DNA from: a candidate division WWE3 bacterium
GTDB taxonomy: Bacteria > Patescibacteriota > WWE3 > UBA101185 > UBA10185
Reading direction: 5' to 3'
NCBI GenBank assembly: GCA_003564915.1
Contig: PXDX01000026.1
Coordinates: forward strand, 1-10,855
Length of the DNA stretch: 10,855 nt
Shown: piece by piece, positions 1 through 6,175 of the stretch
How positions within the stretch are numbered: the stretch's first letter is position 1
Layout of the letters: each line of letters opens with the position of its first letter
Program-made: the position numbers and the translations under genes
Notes under the pieces: model-generated
Told to the model about the DNA's origin: nothing
Databases searched by the model: none
The model's input: the letters and a program-made list of their open reading frames with translations, nothing else

Positions 1-1
1 T

Positions 2-841
2 AGATATTCCCACGGCGTAATCACCAAACCTTCAACCAAACACGTTTGCTATCTGAACTCTCCCGGCAGAATGTTTTGGGATTCAAATGATTATTTTAGA
101 CAAGAAAGATTTTTCGTCAGGTTTCTGAAAATATTCATCAATCCGTTTTTAAGTCATGTACGTAATTGGGATCATACAGCTTCTCAAAGAGTAGACGGAT
201 TTATTGCAAATTCTAATGAAGTAAGATCAAGGATCAAAAAATATTACAATAGGGATTCAACCGTAATTCATCCTTTTGCGGATTTTCCTGTGGAATTGGA
301 TCTTCCGAAAAGAATCTCTCATAAAGATAGGGAAAAGTGTAAAAAAGAAGGATATTTTGTGGTTTTGACCAGACTGCTTCCCTGGAAAAGAGTTGATTTA
401 GCAATAGAAGCCTGCGTTAAAAAGGGTTACGGTTTAAAGATCGTCGGAGAAGGTCCCGCTAGAATGGATCTGCAAAAGAGAGCCTCTGATTATAGAAACA
501 TTGATATATTAGGACATGTATCAGAAGACATTAAGTGGAGGCTGCTGAAGAAAAGTAACGGCTTGATAATGACTCAGAAGGAGGATTTTGGTATAGCTCC
601 CTTAGAGGCGATGTATGCCGGTAGGCCGGTCATAGCTTTTTCTTGCGGCGGTGTTCTTGATACCGTGGTTTCGGGAGTTACCGGGGAGTTCTTTTCTGAG
701 CAGACGGCCGCGTCCTTAGGCGATCTACTAGGCAGCTTTGATCCCGCTAATTATGATCCCAAAGAATGTCAGGAACAGGCTAAGAAATTTTCACGTGAAA
801 GATTCGTTCGGGAACTAAAAAACTATTTGGATAATGTATAA
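2..841 (+). CDS. GT4-family glycosyltransferase, 5'-truncated by window edge
   Basis: Retaining GT-B glycosyltransferase (group 1 / GT4) that would move a sugar from a nucleotide-sugar donor onto a glycan or lipid-linked acceptor at the inner face of the membrane. The frame is open to the left edge, and residues before the first in-window ATG (position 71) already look like the family's N-terminal domain (SHGVITKP, then HVCYLNSPGRMFWD). The start is therefore outside the window and 71 is an internal methionine. About 279 residues are visible; full-length members usually have 350-400, so roughly the first 90 are missing. Visible family marks are the linker strand VVLTRLLPWKR, the LKIVGEGP loop, and the nucleotide-sugar motif EDFGIAPLEAMYAGRPVIAF with its E-x7-E pair, followed by GG and GVTGEFF. 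It stops 12 nt before the sugar transferase gene, so they probably act in one glycan pathway. Donor and acceptor cannot be read from the sequence. Confidence 0.93.
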   Translation, partial: RYSHGVITKPSTKHVCYLNSPGRMFWDSNDYFRQERFFVRFLKIFINPFLSHVRNWDHTASQRVDGFIANSNEVRSRIKKYYNRDSTVIHPFADFPVELDLPKRISHKDREKCKKEGYFVVLTRLLPWKRVDLAIEACVKKGYGLKIVGEGPARMDLQKRASDYRNIDILGHVSEDIKWRLLKKSNGLIMTQKEDFGIAPLEAMYAGRPVIAFSCGGVLDTVVSGVTGEFFSEQTAASLGDLLGSFDPANYDPKECQEQAKKFSRERFVRELKNYLDNV

Positions 842-842
842 T
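837..842 (+). promoter_or_regulatory. Possible -10 box upstream of the sugar transferase gene
   Basis: A perfect TATAAT overlaps the stop codon of the glycosyltransferase and ends 11 nt before the ATG at 854. Transcription would begin about 4-5 nt before the start codon, a nearly leaderless mRNA. There is no Shine-Dalgarno sequence before this ATG and no good -35 hexamer 16-18 bp upstream, so this could be chance in AT-rich sequence. Confidence 0.3.
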
Positions 843-853
843 CAAATCTAATT

Positions 854-1495
854 ATGTCTTTTTACGAGATAGGGAAAAGGATTTTGGATGTGGTTGGCTC
901 TATCATAGCAATTATTCTCTTTTGGCCAATCATGTTAGCTACCGCTATTTACATAAAAAGAGTTTCTCCCGAAGGCCCAATTTTAGCTGATATACCTAAG
1001 CGAGTGGGTAGAGACGGGGAACTTTTTTCTTTCTACAAGTTCAGATCCATGATACCTAACGCACATAATTGGCTCCGCGAACATCCCGAGATCTTTGAGA
1101 AATACAAGAGTAACAATTACAAACTGGATGCGGAGGAGGATCCCCGTCTTATTCCGGGAGGCATATTTATTCGCAAATTCAGCATTGATGAGTTTCCTCA
1201 ATTCTTTAATGTCCTTAAAGGGGAAATGAGCATTGTAGGACCCAGAGCCTACTATCCGGATGAGCTTGTGGAACAGTCAAAAAGATATCCTGAGGCTGTG
1301 AAATACATCGAACTATTAAAGACCGTCAAACCCGGAATAACCGGTACCTGGCAGATAAGCGGCCGATCAGACATTGATTTCATTCAGAGAGTCGCAATGG
1401 ATGCGGAATATGCAAGTAATTCTTCTTTGTTGTATGATATTTGGGTGATTCTAAGAACGCCCTACGCAGTAATTACTAAAAAGGGAGCAAAATAA
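854..1495 (+). CDS. Bacterial sugar transferase (monotopic phosphoglycosyl transferase, PglC/WbaP type)
   Basis: Transfers a sugar-1-phosphate from a UDP-sugar to undecaprenyl phosphate, the first membrane step in building surface glycans. At 213 residues it is the minimal catalytic form, without the extra N-terminal membrane domain of WbaP-like enzymes. Residues 8-12 (KRILD) lead into one hydrophobic segment, about 12-34, with a central Pro (FWPIM) expected to form the re-entrant membrane helix. Other family marks are YKFRSM (61-66), DPRLIPGGIFIRK (96-108), the IDEFPQ motif with the expected catalytic Asp112-Glu113 pair, NVLKGEMSIVGPRA (119-132) and VKPGITGTWQISGRSD (158-173). It follows the glycosyltransferase by 12 nt and is 1 nt from the DUF4012 gene, so it lies in a probable operon. 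The ATG at 854 gives the family's normal N-terminus but has no ribosome binding site. Sugar specificity is not evident. Confidence 0.95.
   Translation: MSFYEIGKRILDVVGSIIAIILFWPIMLATAIYIKRVSPEGPILADIPKRVGRDGELFSFYKFRSMIPNAHNWLREHPEIFEKYKSNNYKLDAEEDPRLIPGGIFIRKFSIDEFPQFFNVLKGEMSIVGPRAYYPDELVEQSKRYPEAVKYIELLKTVKPGITGTWQISGRSDIDFIQRVAMDAEYASNSSLLYDIWVILRTPYAVITKKGAK
1483..1487 (+). promoter_or_regulatory. Ribosome binding site of the DUF4012 gene
   Basis: GGGAG lies 9 nt before the ATG at 1497, inside the last codons of the sugar transferase. It fixes this start and shows that ordinary Shine-Dalgarno initiation exists in this genome beside the apparently leaderless genes. Confidence 0.6.
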
Positions 1496-1496
1496 G

Positions 1497-3431
1497 ATGG
1501 CTTCTTTGGAGATGTGGTCTCCTAAAGAAAAAGAAAAGGGAAATAATTTACTATCGAATATAATGTCAAAGTTTAAAGGTTTTAAGATATCGGCGAAGGC
1601 TCGCAAAAGACTAGGGATCATTATCGGTGTGCTGTTGCTTTTCGCCGCTCTATTTTATGTGTTGATCGGACGCCACGCCGTAAGAGCCTACTCTATATCA
1701 AAGGATCTTAGAGATAACGTTTCGATGGTGAGAGCGGGATTTACTAATAGGGATCTAATCGAAATAAATCATGGTATTGACGGTATTGAGGCCAATATTC
1801 AGGATACTAGGGAGCTCCACTCATCCGGGCTAAGGATTTTCGGCGGTATATGGTTTATAAGACCCTACTATGAGGATTTTTCGCATTTTCTGGATGCGGG
1901 GGATCATTTGATTTTTTCCGCGCGGGAACTGATGGTTCTAGTGGAGCCTTTTGCCGATGCTATGGGCCTAAGAGTTTCCGAAGATCAAGAAGTGGTAGAA
2001 GCTAGCTTTATGCAGGCTTTTTCACATTGGGTTTCAATAATGCCGGAGATAGCTGATGATACCGATGAGTTGATACAGGGTTTGGCTCTCGCCGGAGAAG
2101 CGTTATCTCAAGTTGATCCTGAAAGATACCCCGAAAGTATTAGGAATCATGAAATAAGATCCAATCTCATAAGAGCTCAGACTTCTTTAGTTTCTTTGGG
2201 GGAAGCAGCTCCGGACATTAAAAGAGCTCTACATGTGATACCGGGATTGGTTGGGGCCGATGGTAATGAAAAAAGATATATGATCCTAATGCAGAATGAT
2301 AAGGAAATTCGGCCGACAGGAGGTTTTTGGACTAATTTTGCTACATTTAGAATGCTGGATGCGGCCCTAAGCTCCAATTTCAGCTCTTATGATATGTATA
2401 GTATAGATTTCGCATTGGAGGTAATTGACTCCTTTCACACCTTTCCAAGAGCTCCGGTACCTTATCAAACATACTTAGAGGTGCAAAGATTATACGCAAG
2501 AGACGCCAATACGTCGCCCGATTTTCCCACTTCATTGGAAAATTTCATGGAATTCTATGAGCTGGGAATGAACGTTGCACCTGATTTTTTAAAACCAGTC
2601 GATGGTTTTATTGCCATTGACACTTTTGTTTTGGAGGAGTTGCTCGATGTAACAGGTCCCGTTGAAGTTAACGGTATGGTGTATGATAGCGAAAACGTTG
2701 TTCTGGAAATAGAGAAGTTGGCCAGTTTGACCTTGCGCGAACAGGCCGGACGTAAAGATGTTCTGGGGCACTTAATGGAAGCCATGCTTGTGAAAATTCT
2801 TGAATCGGAAAGTAATCTATGGCCTGAATTCATTGAAAAGGGCGTGGATCTTTCTATCCGTAAACACATTTTGTTCAACATGTTCGATCAGGAAGCGCAA
2901 GAATTGTTAGAGGAGTATCGCTTGGCGGGTAGAATATTGGATCCCGTTGAAGGTGATTATGCTTATGTGGTTTCCACAAATTTGGGGGGAGACAAAACCA
3001 ACTGGTTTGTAGAAAAAGAAGTTTACCACGAATTGGAGGAAGTAGATGATCGCTGGAAGAGAACAGTAACGGTAGTGTATGATTATCCCAGACCTCCTGC
3101 CGAATATAATCCCTTTATTAAAGCCTATCAAGATTGGTTGCGGCTTTACGTTCCGCTTGGAAGTGAGTTGATAAATATTACGGGTGTTCAGGCCGGTTTT
3201 GGGGGTGGGGAGGAAAGGAACAAAGAATATTTTGACGGTTTCATTAGATTGAATCCTGACGAACAACATGAGGTTATTTTCGAATATTATTTGCCGGATG
3301 AGATCATCGGATCTGACGGGGATTACAAAATCACGATTCAGAAGCAGCCGGGTATTTATGAAGAAGTCCATTACGTGCTGGGAGAGTCTCATATTCTTAA
3401 GAACGATATCGATCTTTCATTTTCTTTGTAG
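1497..3431 (+). CDS. Membrane-anchored DUF4012-domain protein
   Basis: A 644-residue protein of unknown biochemical activity that I assign to the DUF4012 family. Residues 1-38 are charged and probably cytoplasmic. One transmembrane helix follows (about 39-58, LGIIIGVLLLFAALFYVLIG), and the large remainder is predicted to lie outside the membrane. The recognisable core is residues 258-280, where YMILMQNDKEIRPTGGFW matches the family pattern of a strand ending in QN followed by E-(I/L)-RPTGGF. Arg272, Pro273, Thr274, Gly275 and Gly276 are the conserved patch. The C-terminal third is strand-rich with no motif I recognise. Its ATG is 1 nt after the sugar transferase stop and has a good GGGAG, so the two are probably cotranscribed. 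Families of this type often sit in polysaccharide loci, suggesting a role in export, anchoring or assembly of the glycan. That is an inference; no catalytic residues can be named. Confidence 0.88.
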   Translation: MASLEMWSPKEKEKGNNLLSNIMSKFKGFKISAKARKRLGIIIGVLLLFAALFYVLIGRHAVRAYSISKDLRDNVSMVRAGFTNRDLIEINHGIDGIEANIQDTRELHSSGLRIFGGIWFIRPYYEDFSHFLDAGDHLIFSARELMVLVEPFADAMGLRVSEDQEVVEASFMQAFSHWVSIMPEIADDTDELIQGLALAGEALSQVDPERYPESIRNHEIRSNLIRAQTSLVSLGEAAPDIKRALHVIPGLVGADGNEKRYMILMQNDKEIRPTGGFWTNFATFRMLDAALSSNFSSYDMYSIDFALEVIDSFHTFPRAPVPYQTYLEVQRLYARDANTSPDFPTSLENFMEFYELGMNVAPDFLKPVDGFIAIDTFVLEELLDVTGPVEVNGMVYDSENVVLEIEKLASLTLREQAGRKDVLGHLMEAMLVKILESESNLWPEFIEKGVDLSIRKHILFNMFDQEAQELLEEYRLAGRILDPVEGDYAYVVSTNLGGDKTNWFVEKEVYHELEEVDDRWKRTVTVVYDYPRPPAEYNPFIKAYQDWLRLYVPLGSELINITGVQAGFGGGEERNKEYFDGFIRLNPDEQHEVIFEYYLPDEIIGSDGDYKITIQKQPGIYEEVHYVLGESHILKNDIDLSFSL

Positions 3432-3469
3432 GTTGATCTAAATTTTATCTAACTCTTGGGAGGTTGAAG

Positions 3470-3475
3470 TATAAT
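3470..3475 (+). promoter_or_regulatory. Probable leaderless-type -10 box of recO
   Basis: Perfect TATAAT with exactly 6 nt to the ATG at 3482, which would place the transcription start at or within a base or two of the A of the start codon. No convincing -35 hexamer is present. A GGGAGG at 3458-3463 is 18 nt from the ATG, too far for a normal Shine-Dalgarno sequence. Confidence 0.55.
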
Positions 3476-3481
3476 ATCACC

Positions 3482-4192
3482 ATGTCCCACACATCTGTAG
3501 AATGTTTTGTTCTCAAATCAATAAATTATCGGGATGCGGATAAGATATTCACCCTTTATTCCAGGGAGGAGGGAAAGATTAGCGCTGCAGCAAGAGGAGT
3601 CAGAAAATTGACATCAAGAAAATCGGGAAGTTTGGACACCTTTAACTTGGTGCGCTTGAACTATTATGAAAGCTCTTTGGGATACAAAACCATAACCGAC
3701 ACCGTTGCTCTAAGGTCATTTCGAAATTTTAAGAATGTCCCCAATAAAGTCTCGATAGCTTACAAAATAACCGAACTACTTATAAAAAACACCAAAGAAG
3801 GACTCTCGGATCTCGATCTTTTCGATTCCCTTTATAGAACGCTCTCTCTGTTGGATGACGGATCCGTTTTAGGGACAGCTGTTTTTGCACATTTTTTGAT
3901 TAACTTTATGAATTCTTTGGGGTATTCTGTTAACTTGGAAAAATGTTCATTTTGCGGTGAACATTTGTCTAGAAAATGGGAGGGAGTTTGGTTTAACCCG
4001 GATCGTGGGGGAGTAGTTTGCAGATCATGTAAATCATTTGAACGGGAAATGTCACTGAAAGAAATAGCACTTGCCAGAGAGATCCGTAAAATGGAAGAAA
4101 AATCCTATAGATTTCTTCAAAAAGATTCTCCGGAGCTTATGAGAGTACGCGATCTTTTTGACGATTATACATCCTATAAACTATCACTATAA
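3482..4192 (+). CDS. recO: DNA repair protein RecO
   Basis: Recombination mediator of the RecFOR pathway: it binds single- and double-stranded DNA, anneals complementary strands and helps RecR load RecA onto SSB-coated DNA. The 236 residues match the family's usual length of about 240. The N-terminal OB-fold begins with the typical ECFVLKSINYRDADKIFTLYS and GKISAAARGVRK. A helical middle follows, then a Cys4 zinc site at C155-x2-C158 and C180-x2-C183, with GGVVCRSC as in canonical RecO. An in-frame TTG at 3464 would add six residues, but it directly abuts GGGAGG with no spacing and lies upstream of the TATAAT box, so the ATG at 3482 is preferred. Gene order recO then glycyl-tRNA synthetase is also seen in Firmicutes. 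Confidence 0.92.
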   Translation: MSHTSVECFVLKSINYRDADKIFTLYSREEGKISAAARGVRKLTSRKSGSLDTFNLVRLNYYESSLGYKTITDTVALRSFRNFKNVPNKVSIAYKITELLIKNTKEGLSDLDLFDSLYRTLSLLDDGSVLGTAVFAHFLINFMNSLGYSVNLEKCSFCGEHLSRKWEGVWFNPDRGGVVCRSCKSFEREMSLKEIALAREIRKMEEKSYRFLQKDSPELMRVRDLFDDYTSYKLSL

Positions 4193-4210
4193 GGATAGAC
4201 TTACTCCTTG

Positions 4211-4219
4211 TGATATACT
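4211..4219 (+). promoter_or_regulatory. Probable extended -10, leaderless-type promoter of glyQS
   Basis: TGA followed by TATACT (hexamer 4214-4219) is an extended -10 element, which can work without a strong -35. Exactly 6 nt separate the hexamer from the ATG at 4226, and there is no Shine-Dalgarno sequence. The spacing equals that upstream of recO, yraN and the response regulator gene. Confidence 0.58.
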
Positions 4220-4225
4220 TCTTTT

Positions 4226-5602
4226 ATGCCTAGAAGGAAGAAACCATCGGTTGACCTAAACAAGATCGTAAGTTTGTGCAAACGCAGAGGATTTATCTTT
4301 CCCGGATCCGAAATATATGGTGGTCTGGCTAATACATATGATCTAGGGCCTTTAGGTGTTGAAATGGTACGCAATATATCAGATTCCTGGTGGAATTATT
4401 TTGTACATTCAAAAGAAGAAATCTACGGTTTGGATACCAGCATACTTATGTCCCCAAAGGTTTGGGAGGCATCAGGACACATTCAAAGTTTTACCGATGT
4501 TTTGGTGGATTGCAAGAATTGTCAGTATAGAACGCGTGCTGATCATCTGGTTGAAGATGCGCTGTTAAAAAAAGGTGTTGTGGAGAAGGTTGAAGGAAGA
4601 CCTCCTAAAGATCTTGATGAGCTAATCTCCAAATACGAGATCGAATGTCCTGAATGTGATTCTAAGAGTTGGACAAACGCCAGAGAATTTAATCTTCTTT
4701 TTGAAACTACTATAGGTACAGTTACTGATGGTGCCAGAACGATTTATTTAAGAGGTGAGATCGCGCAAGGAATGTTTGTAAATTTCAAGAACATTTTGGA
4801 CACTTTCCACCCAAAACTTCCTTTTGGCTTAGCTCAATATGGTAAAGCATTCAGAAATGAAGTAACCCTGGGTAATTTTATCTTTAGAACTTTAGAATTT
4901 AATTTAGCCGAATTTGAGTATTTTTTTGATCCGAACGAGAAAGATTGGCAGGAATATTTTTCGAGTTGGAAAGAAGAAATGGTCGATTGGATAACATCCA
5001 TAGGAGTATCAGCAGACCGCTTACGTTGGAGAGTACACACCGATGAAGAACGCTCTCATTATTCGGAGCGCACCGAGGATTTGGATTTTGAGTTCCCAAT
5101 GGGTTACAAAGAGCTGTTCGGGCTTGCTTACAGGACTGACTATGATTTACGAAATCATATGGATCAATCCGGAGTAGACCTTTCCTATACCGACTATAAA
5201 AGCGGAAAAAAAATCATACCTCATGTAATTGAGCCGACTTTTGGGATCAACAGAGTTTTACTTGCCCTTCTAACCGACGCTTACCGGGAGGAAGAGGATA
5301 GAATCTTATTGAAGCTTTCGCCCGAGGTGGCCCCCTATAAGTTTGCGGTCTTCCCTCTTGTCAGAAATAAGCCGGATATAGTGAAGAAGGCTAGAGAGGT
5401 ATACGACCACCTTAGCGGGAAATACCACGTTTCTTGGGATGACAGAGGTAATATTGGGAAACGCTATTTAAGTCAGGACGAAATTGGTACGCCTTATTGC
5501 GTGACCATTGACTACGATTCCCTTAAAGATGATACGGTAACCGTGAGGGATAGAGATACTACTAAACAAAAAAGAGTTCACTTCAAAGAAATTTCTTTAT
5601 AG
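4226..5602 (+). CDS. glyQS: Glycyl-tRNA synthetase (single-chain, dimeric alpha2 class II type)
   Basis: Charges tRNA-Gly with glycine in the cytoplasm. This is the single-polypeptide type rather than the alpha2beta2 GlyQ/GlyS type. The N-terminus has the family signature RRGFIFPGSEIYGG (20-33) and DLGPLGVEM (39-47). A zinc-ribbon-like insertion has Cys96-x2-Cys99 and Cys141-x2-Cys144. Class II motif 2 is GKAFRNEV followed by FIFRTLEF (206-225), with Arg210, Glu212 and Arg221. Motif 3 is EPTFGINRVLLALL (336-349), with Arg343 as the ATP-binding arginine. The anticodon-binding domain starts near 368 (VAPYKFAVFPL) and includes DDRGNIGKRY and DEIGTPYCVTID. Length is 458 residues, normal for the type. 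Motif 2 has Leu215 where a Pro is common in better known GlyRSs. It follows recO by 33 nt and is closed by the terminator at 5679-5702. Confidence 0.97.
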   Translation: MPRRKKPSVDLNKIVSLCKRRGFIFPGSEIYGGLANTYDLGPLGVEMVRNISDSWWNYFVHSKEEIYGLDTSILMSPKVWEASGHIQSFTDVLVDCKNCQYRTRADHLVEDALLKKGVVEKVEGRPPKDLDELISKYEIECPECDSKSWTNAREFNLLFETTIGTVTDGARTIYLRGEIAQGMFVNFKNILDTFHPKLPFGLAQYGKAFRNEVTLGNFIFRTLEFNLAEFEYFFDPNEKDWQEYFSSWKEEMVDWITSIGVSADRLRWRVHTDEERSHYSERTEDLDFEFPMGYKELFGLAYRTDYDLRNHMDQSGVDLSYTDYKSGKKIIPHVIEPTFGINRVLLALLTDAYREEEDRILLKLSPEVAPYKFAVFPLVRNKPDIVKKAREVYDHLSGKYHVSWDDRGNIGKRYLSQDEIGTPYCVTIDYDSLKDDTVTVRDRDTTKQKRVHFKEISL

Positions 5603-5639
5603 ATTCTAAGTTTTCTTTTAGATTTTTTCAGACAAAAAT

Positions 5640-5666
5640 ACAATATTCTTTTTAAAGTCATATTGT
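5640..5666 (+). other. AU-rich inverted repeat between glyQS and mraZ
   Basis: ACAATAT (5640-5646) and ATATTGT (5660-5666) are perfect 7-bp complements around a 13-nt loop that itself holds CTTT/AAAG. It is not followed by a T-tract, so it does not look like a terminator. It could be an mRNA 3'-end structure or chance in AT-rich sequence. Confidence 0.22.
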
Positions 5667-5678
5667 TGTATCGGCCGT

Positions 5679-5702
5679 TAACCCGATCTTCGGGTTATTT
5701 TT
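5679..5702 (+). terminator. Intrinsic terminator after glyQS
   Basis: TAACCCGA (5679-5686) pairs with TCGGGTTA (5690-5697): an 8-bp stem with a GC core and a 3-nt loop, directly followed by TTTTT (5698-5702). This is a textbook Rho-independent terminator, placed 77 nt after the glyQS stop and just before the mraZ promoter. It separates the recO/glyQS unit from the division cluster. Confidence 0.82.
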
Positions 5703-5705
5703 GTA

Positions 5706-5734
5706 TTGACAGTGGATAGTATTTGGCACAAAAT
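5706..5734 (+). promoter_or_regulatory. Promoter of the mraZ-rsmH-ftsI division cluster
   Basis: A perfect -35 TTGACA (5706-5711) is followed after exactly 17 bp by CAAAAT (5729-5734), a 4/6 match to the -10 consensus. Predicted transcription start is near 5741, giving an mRNA leader of about 28 nt. TAGTAT at 5717-5722 is an alternative -10 but lacks a matching -35. The element lies immediately after the terminator and overlaps the TGG repeats. Confidence 0.6.
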
Positions 5735-5757
5735 GGTTACAAATTGGTGATACATGG
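5713..5757 (+). promoter_or_regulatory. Five helically phased TGG repeats, probable MraZ operator
   Basis: TGG begins at 5713, 5724, 5734, 5745 and 5755, with steps of 11, 10, 11 and 10 bp, an average of 10.5 bp or one DNA turn. Repeats 3 and 4 share a longer unit (ACAAAATGGTTA at 5728-5739 and ACAAATTGGTGA at 5739-5750), and repeat 5 ends TGGTGA. In E. coli, MraZ binds TGGG repeats at 10-bp spacing upstream of its own gene; in mollicutes a different unit is repeated with similar regularity. The array begins 1 bp after the -35, covers the -10 and reaches the ribosome binding site, so bound MraZ should block transcription. Binding is inferred; the spacing is directly seen. Confidence 0.72.
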
Positions 5758-5760
5758 TGA
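5756..5760 (+). promoter_or_regulatory. Ribosome binding site favouring the mraZ start at 5769
   Basis: GGTGA lies 8 nt before the ATG at 5769 and is part of the last TGG repeat. The earlier in-frame ATGs at 5754 and 5763 have poorer spacing to any purine-rich motif. Confidence 0.45.
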
Positions 5761-5768
5761 ATATGAAA

Positions 5769-6173
5769 ATGTTTCTCGGGGAGTACAGTCCCAACGTTAC
5801 AACAGGAAATAGAATAGCACTGCCCAAGAAGCATCGCGAGCAGTTCGATGGAGATACCGTAGTTTTAGCTAGGGGATTTGAGAAATGTATCTTAGTCTAT
5901 GACTTTGGAAGTTGGTCCGCCAGGGTTGAAAGGCAGGTTGACAATCTTGCGGGAACGGCTAAAAGGAGTGATCTTGAGCGTTACATTTACACATCGGCGG
6001 TGGAAACCTCGATCGATGCGCAAGGCAGAATAGTCATACCGTCGGAGCTCAAGGAGTACGCAGGAGTGGAAGGAAAAACCGCGGTGATTGGAGTAGGGGA
6101 CCACATTGAGATTTGGGATAAAGAGATCTGGAAAGAGCACGTTGAAAAAATATCGGAAAAAATTTCGGAGTAA
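5769..6173 (+). CDS. mraZ: Transcriptional regulator MraZ
   Basis: DNA-binding regulator of the dcw cluster, made of two tandem SpoVT/AbrB-like halves that assemble into a ring binding phased repeats upstream of its own gene. From this start it has 134 residues and the canonical MFLGEY N-terminus. In-frame ATGs at 5754 and 5763 would add only five or two residues. The second half carries an intact D-x3-R motif (Asp83-AQG-Arg87, then IVIP). The first half reads TTGNRIALP: Arg15 is kept, but the usual Asp is Thr and the usual Lys-Gly is Gly-Asn, so half one is degenerate. MraZ is often first in dcw operons, as here, 2 nt before rsmH. The upstream TGG array suggests autoregulation. Confidence 0.94.
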   Translation: MFLGEYSPNVTTGNRIALPKKHREQFDGDTVVLARGFEKCILVYDFGSWSARVERQVDNLAGTAKRSDLERYIYTSAVETSIDAQGRIVIPSELKEYAGVEGKTAVIGVGDHIEIWDKEIWKEHVEKISEKISE

Positions 6174-6175
6174 GT

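Noticed and set aside
71..73. ATG at 71 as the start of the first glycosyltransferase.
   Set aside because: The frame is open to the left edge, and the residues upstream match the family's N-terminal domain, so this is an internal methionine.
2907..3392. A 161-codon open frame on the minus strand inside the DUF4012 gene, and similar minus-strand frames elsewhere.
   Set aside because: They lie opposite clearly recognised coding sequence, show no family motifs and have low-complexity, unnatural composition; they are shadows.
4171..4197. An inverted repeat, ATCCTATA with TATAAGGAT, spanning the recO stop codon.
   Set aside because: It needs a bulged A, has a 10-nt loop, is AT-rich and lacks a T-tract, so it does not support a terminator or other defined element.
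5605..5628. TCTAA/TTAGA hairpin followed by six T's just after the glyQS stop, as a first terminator.
   Set aside because: The stem is 5 bp and almost all A-T, so it should not be stable; the GC-cored hairpin at 5679-5702 is a much better terminator.
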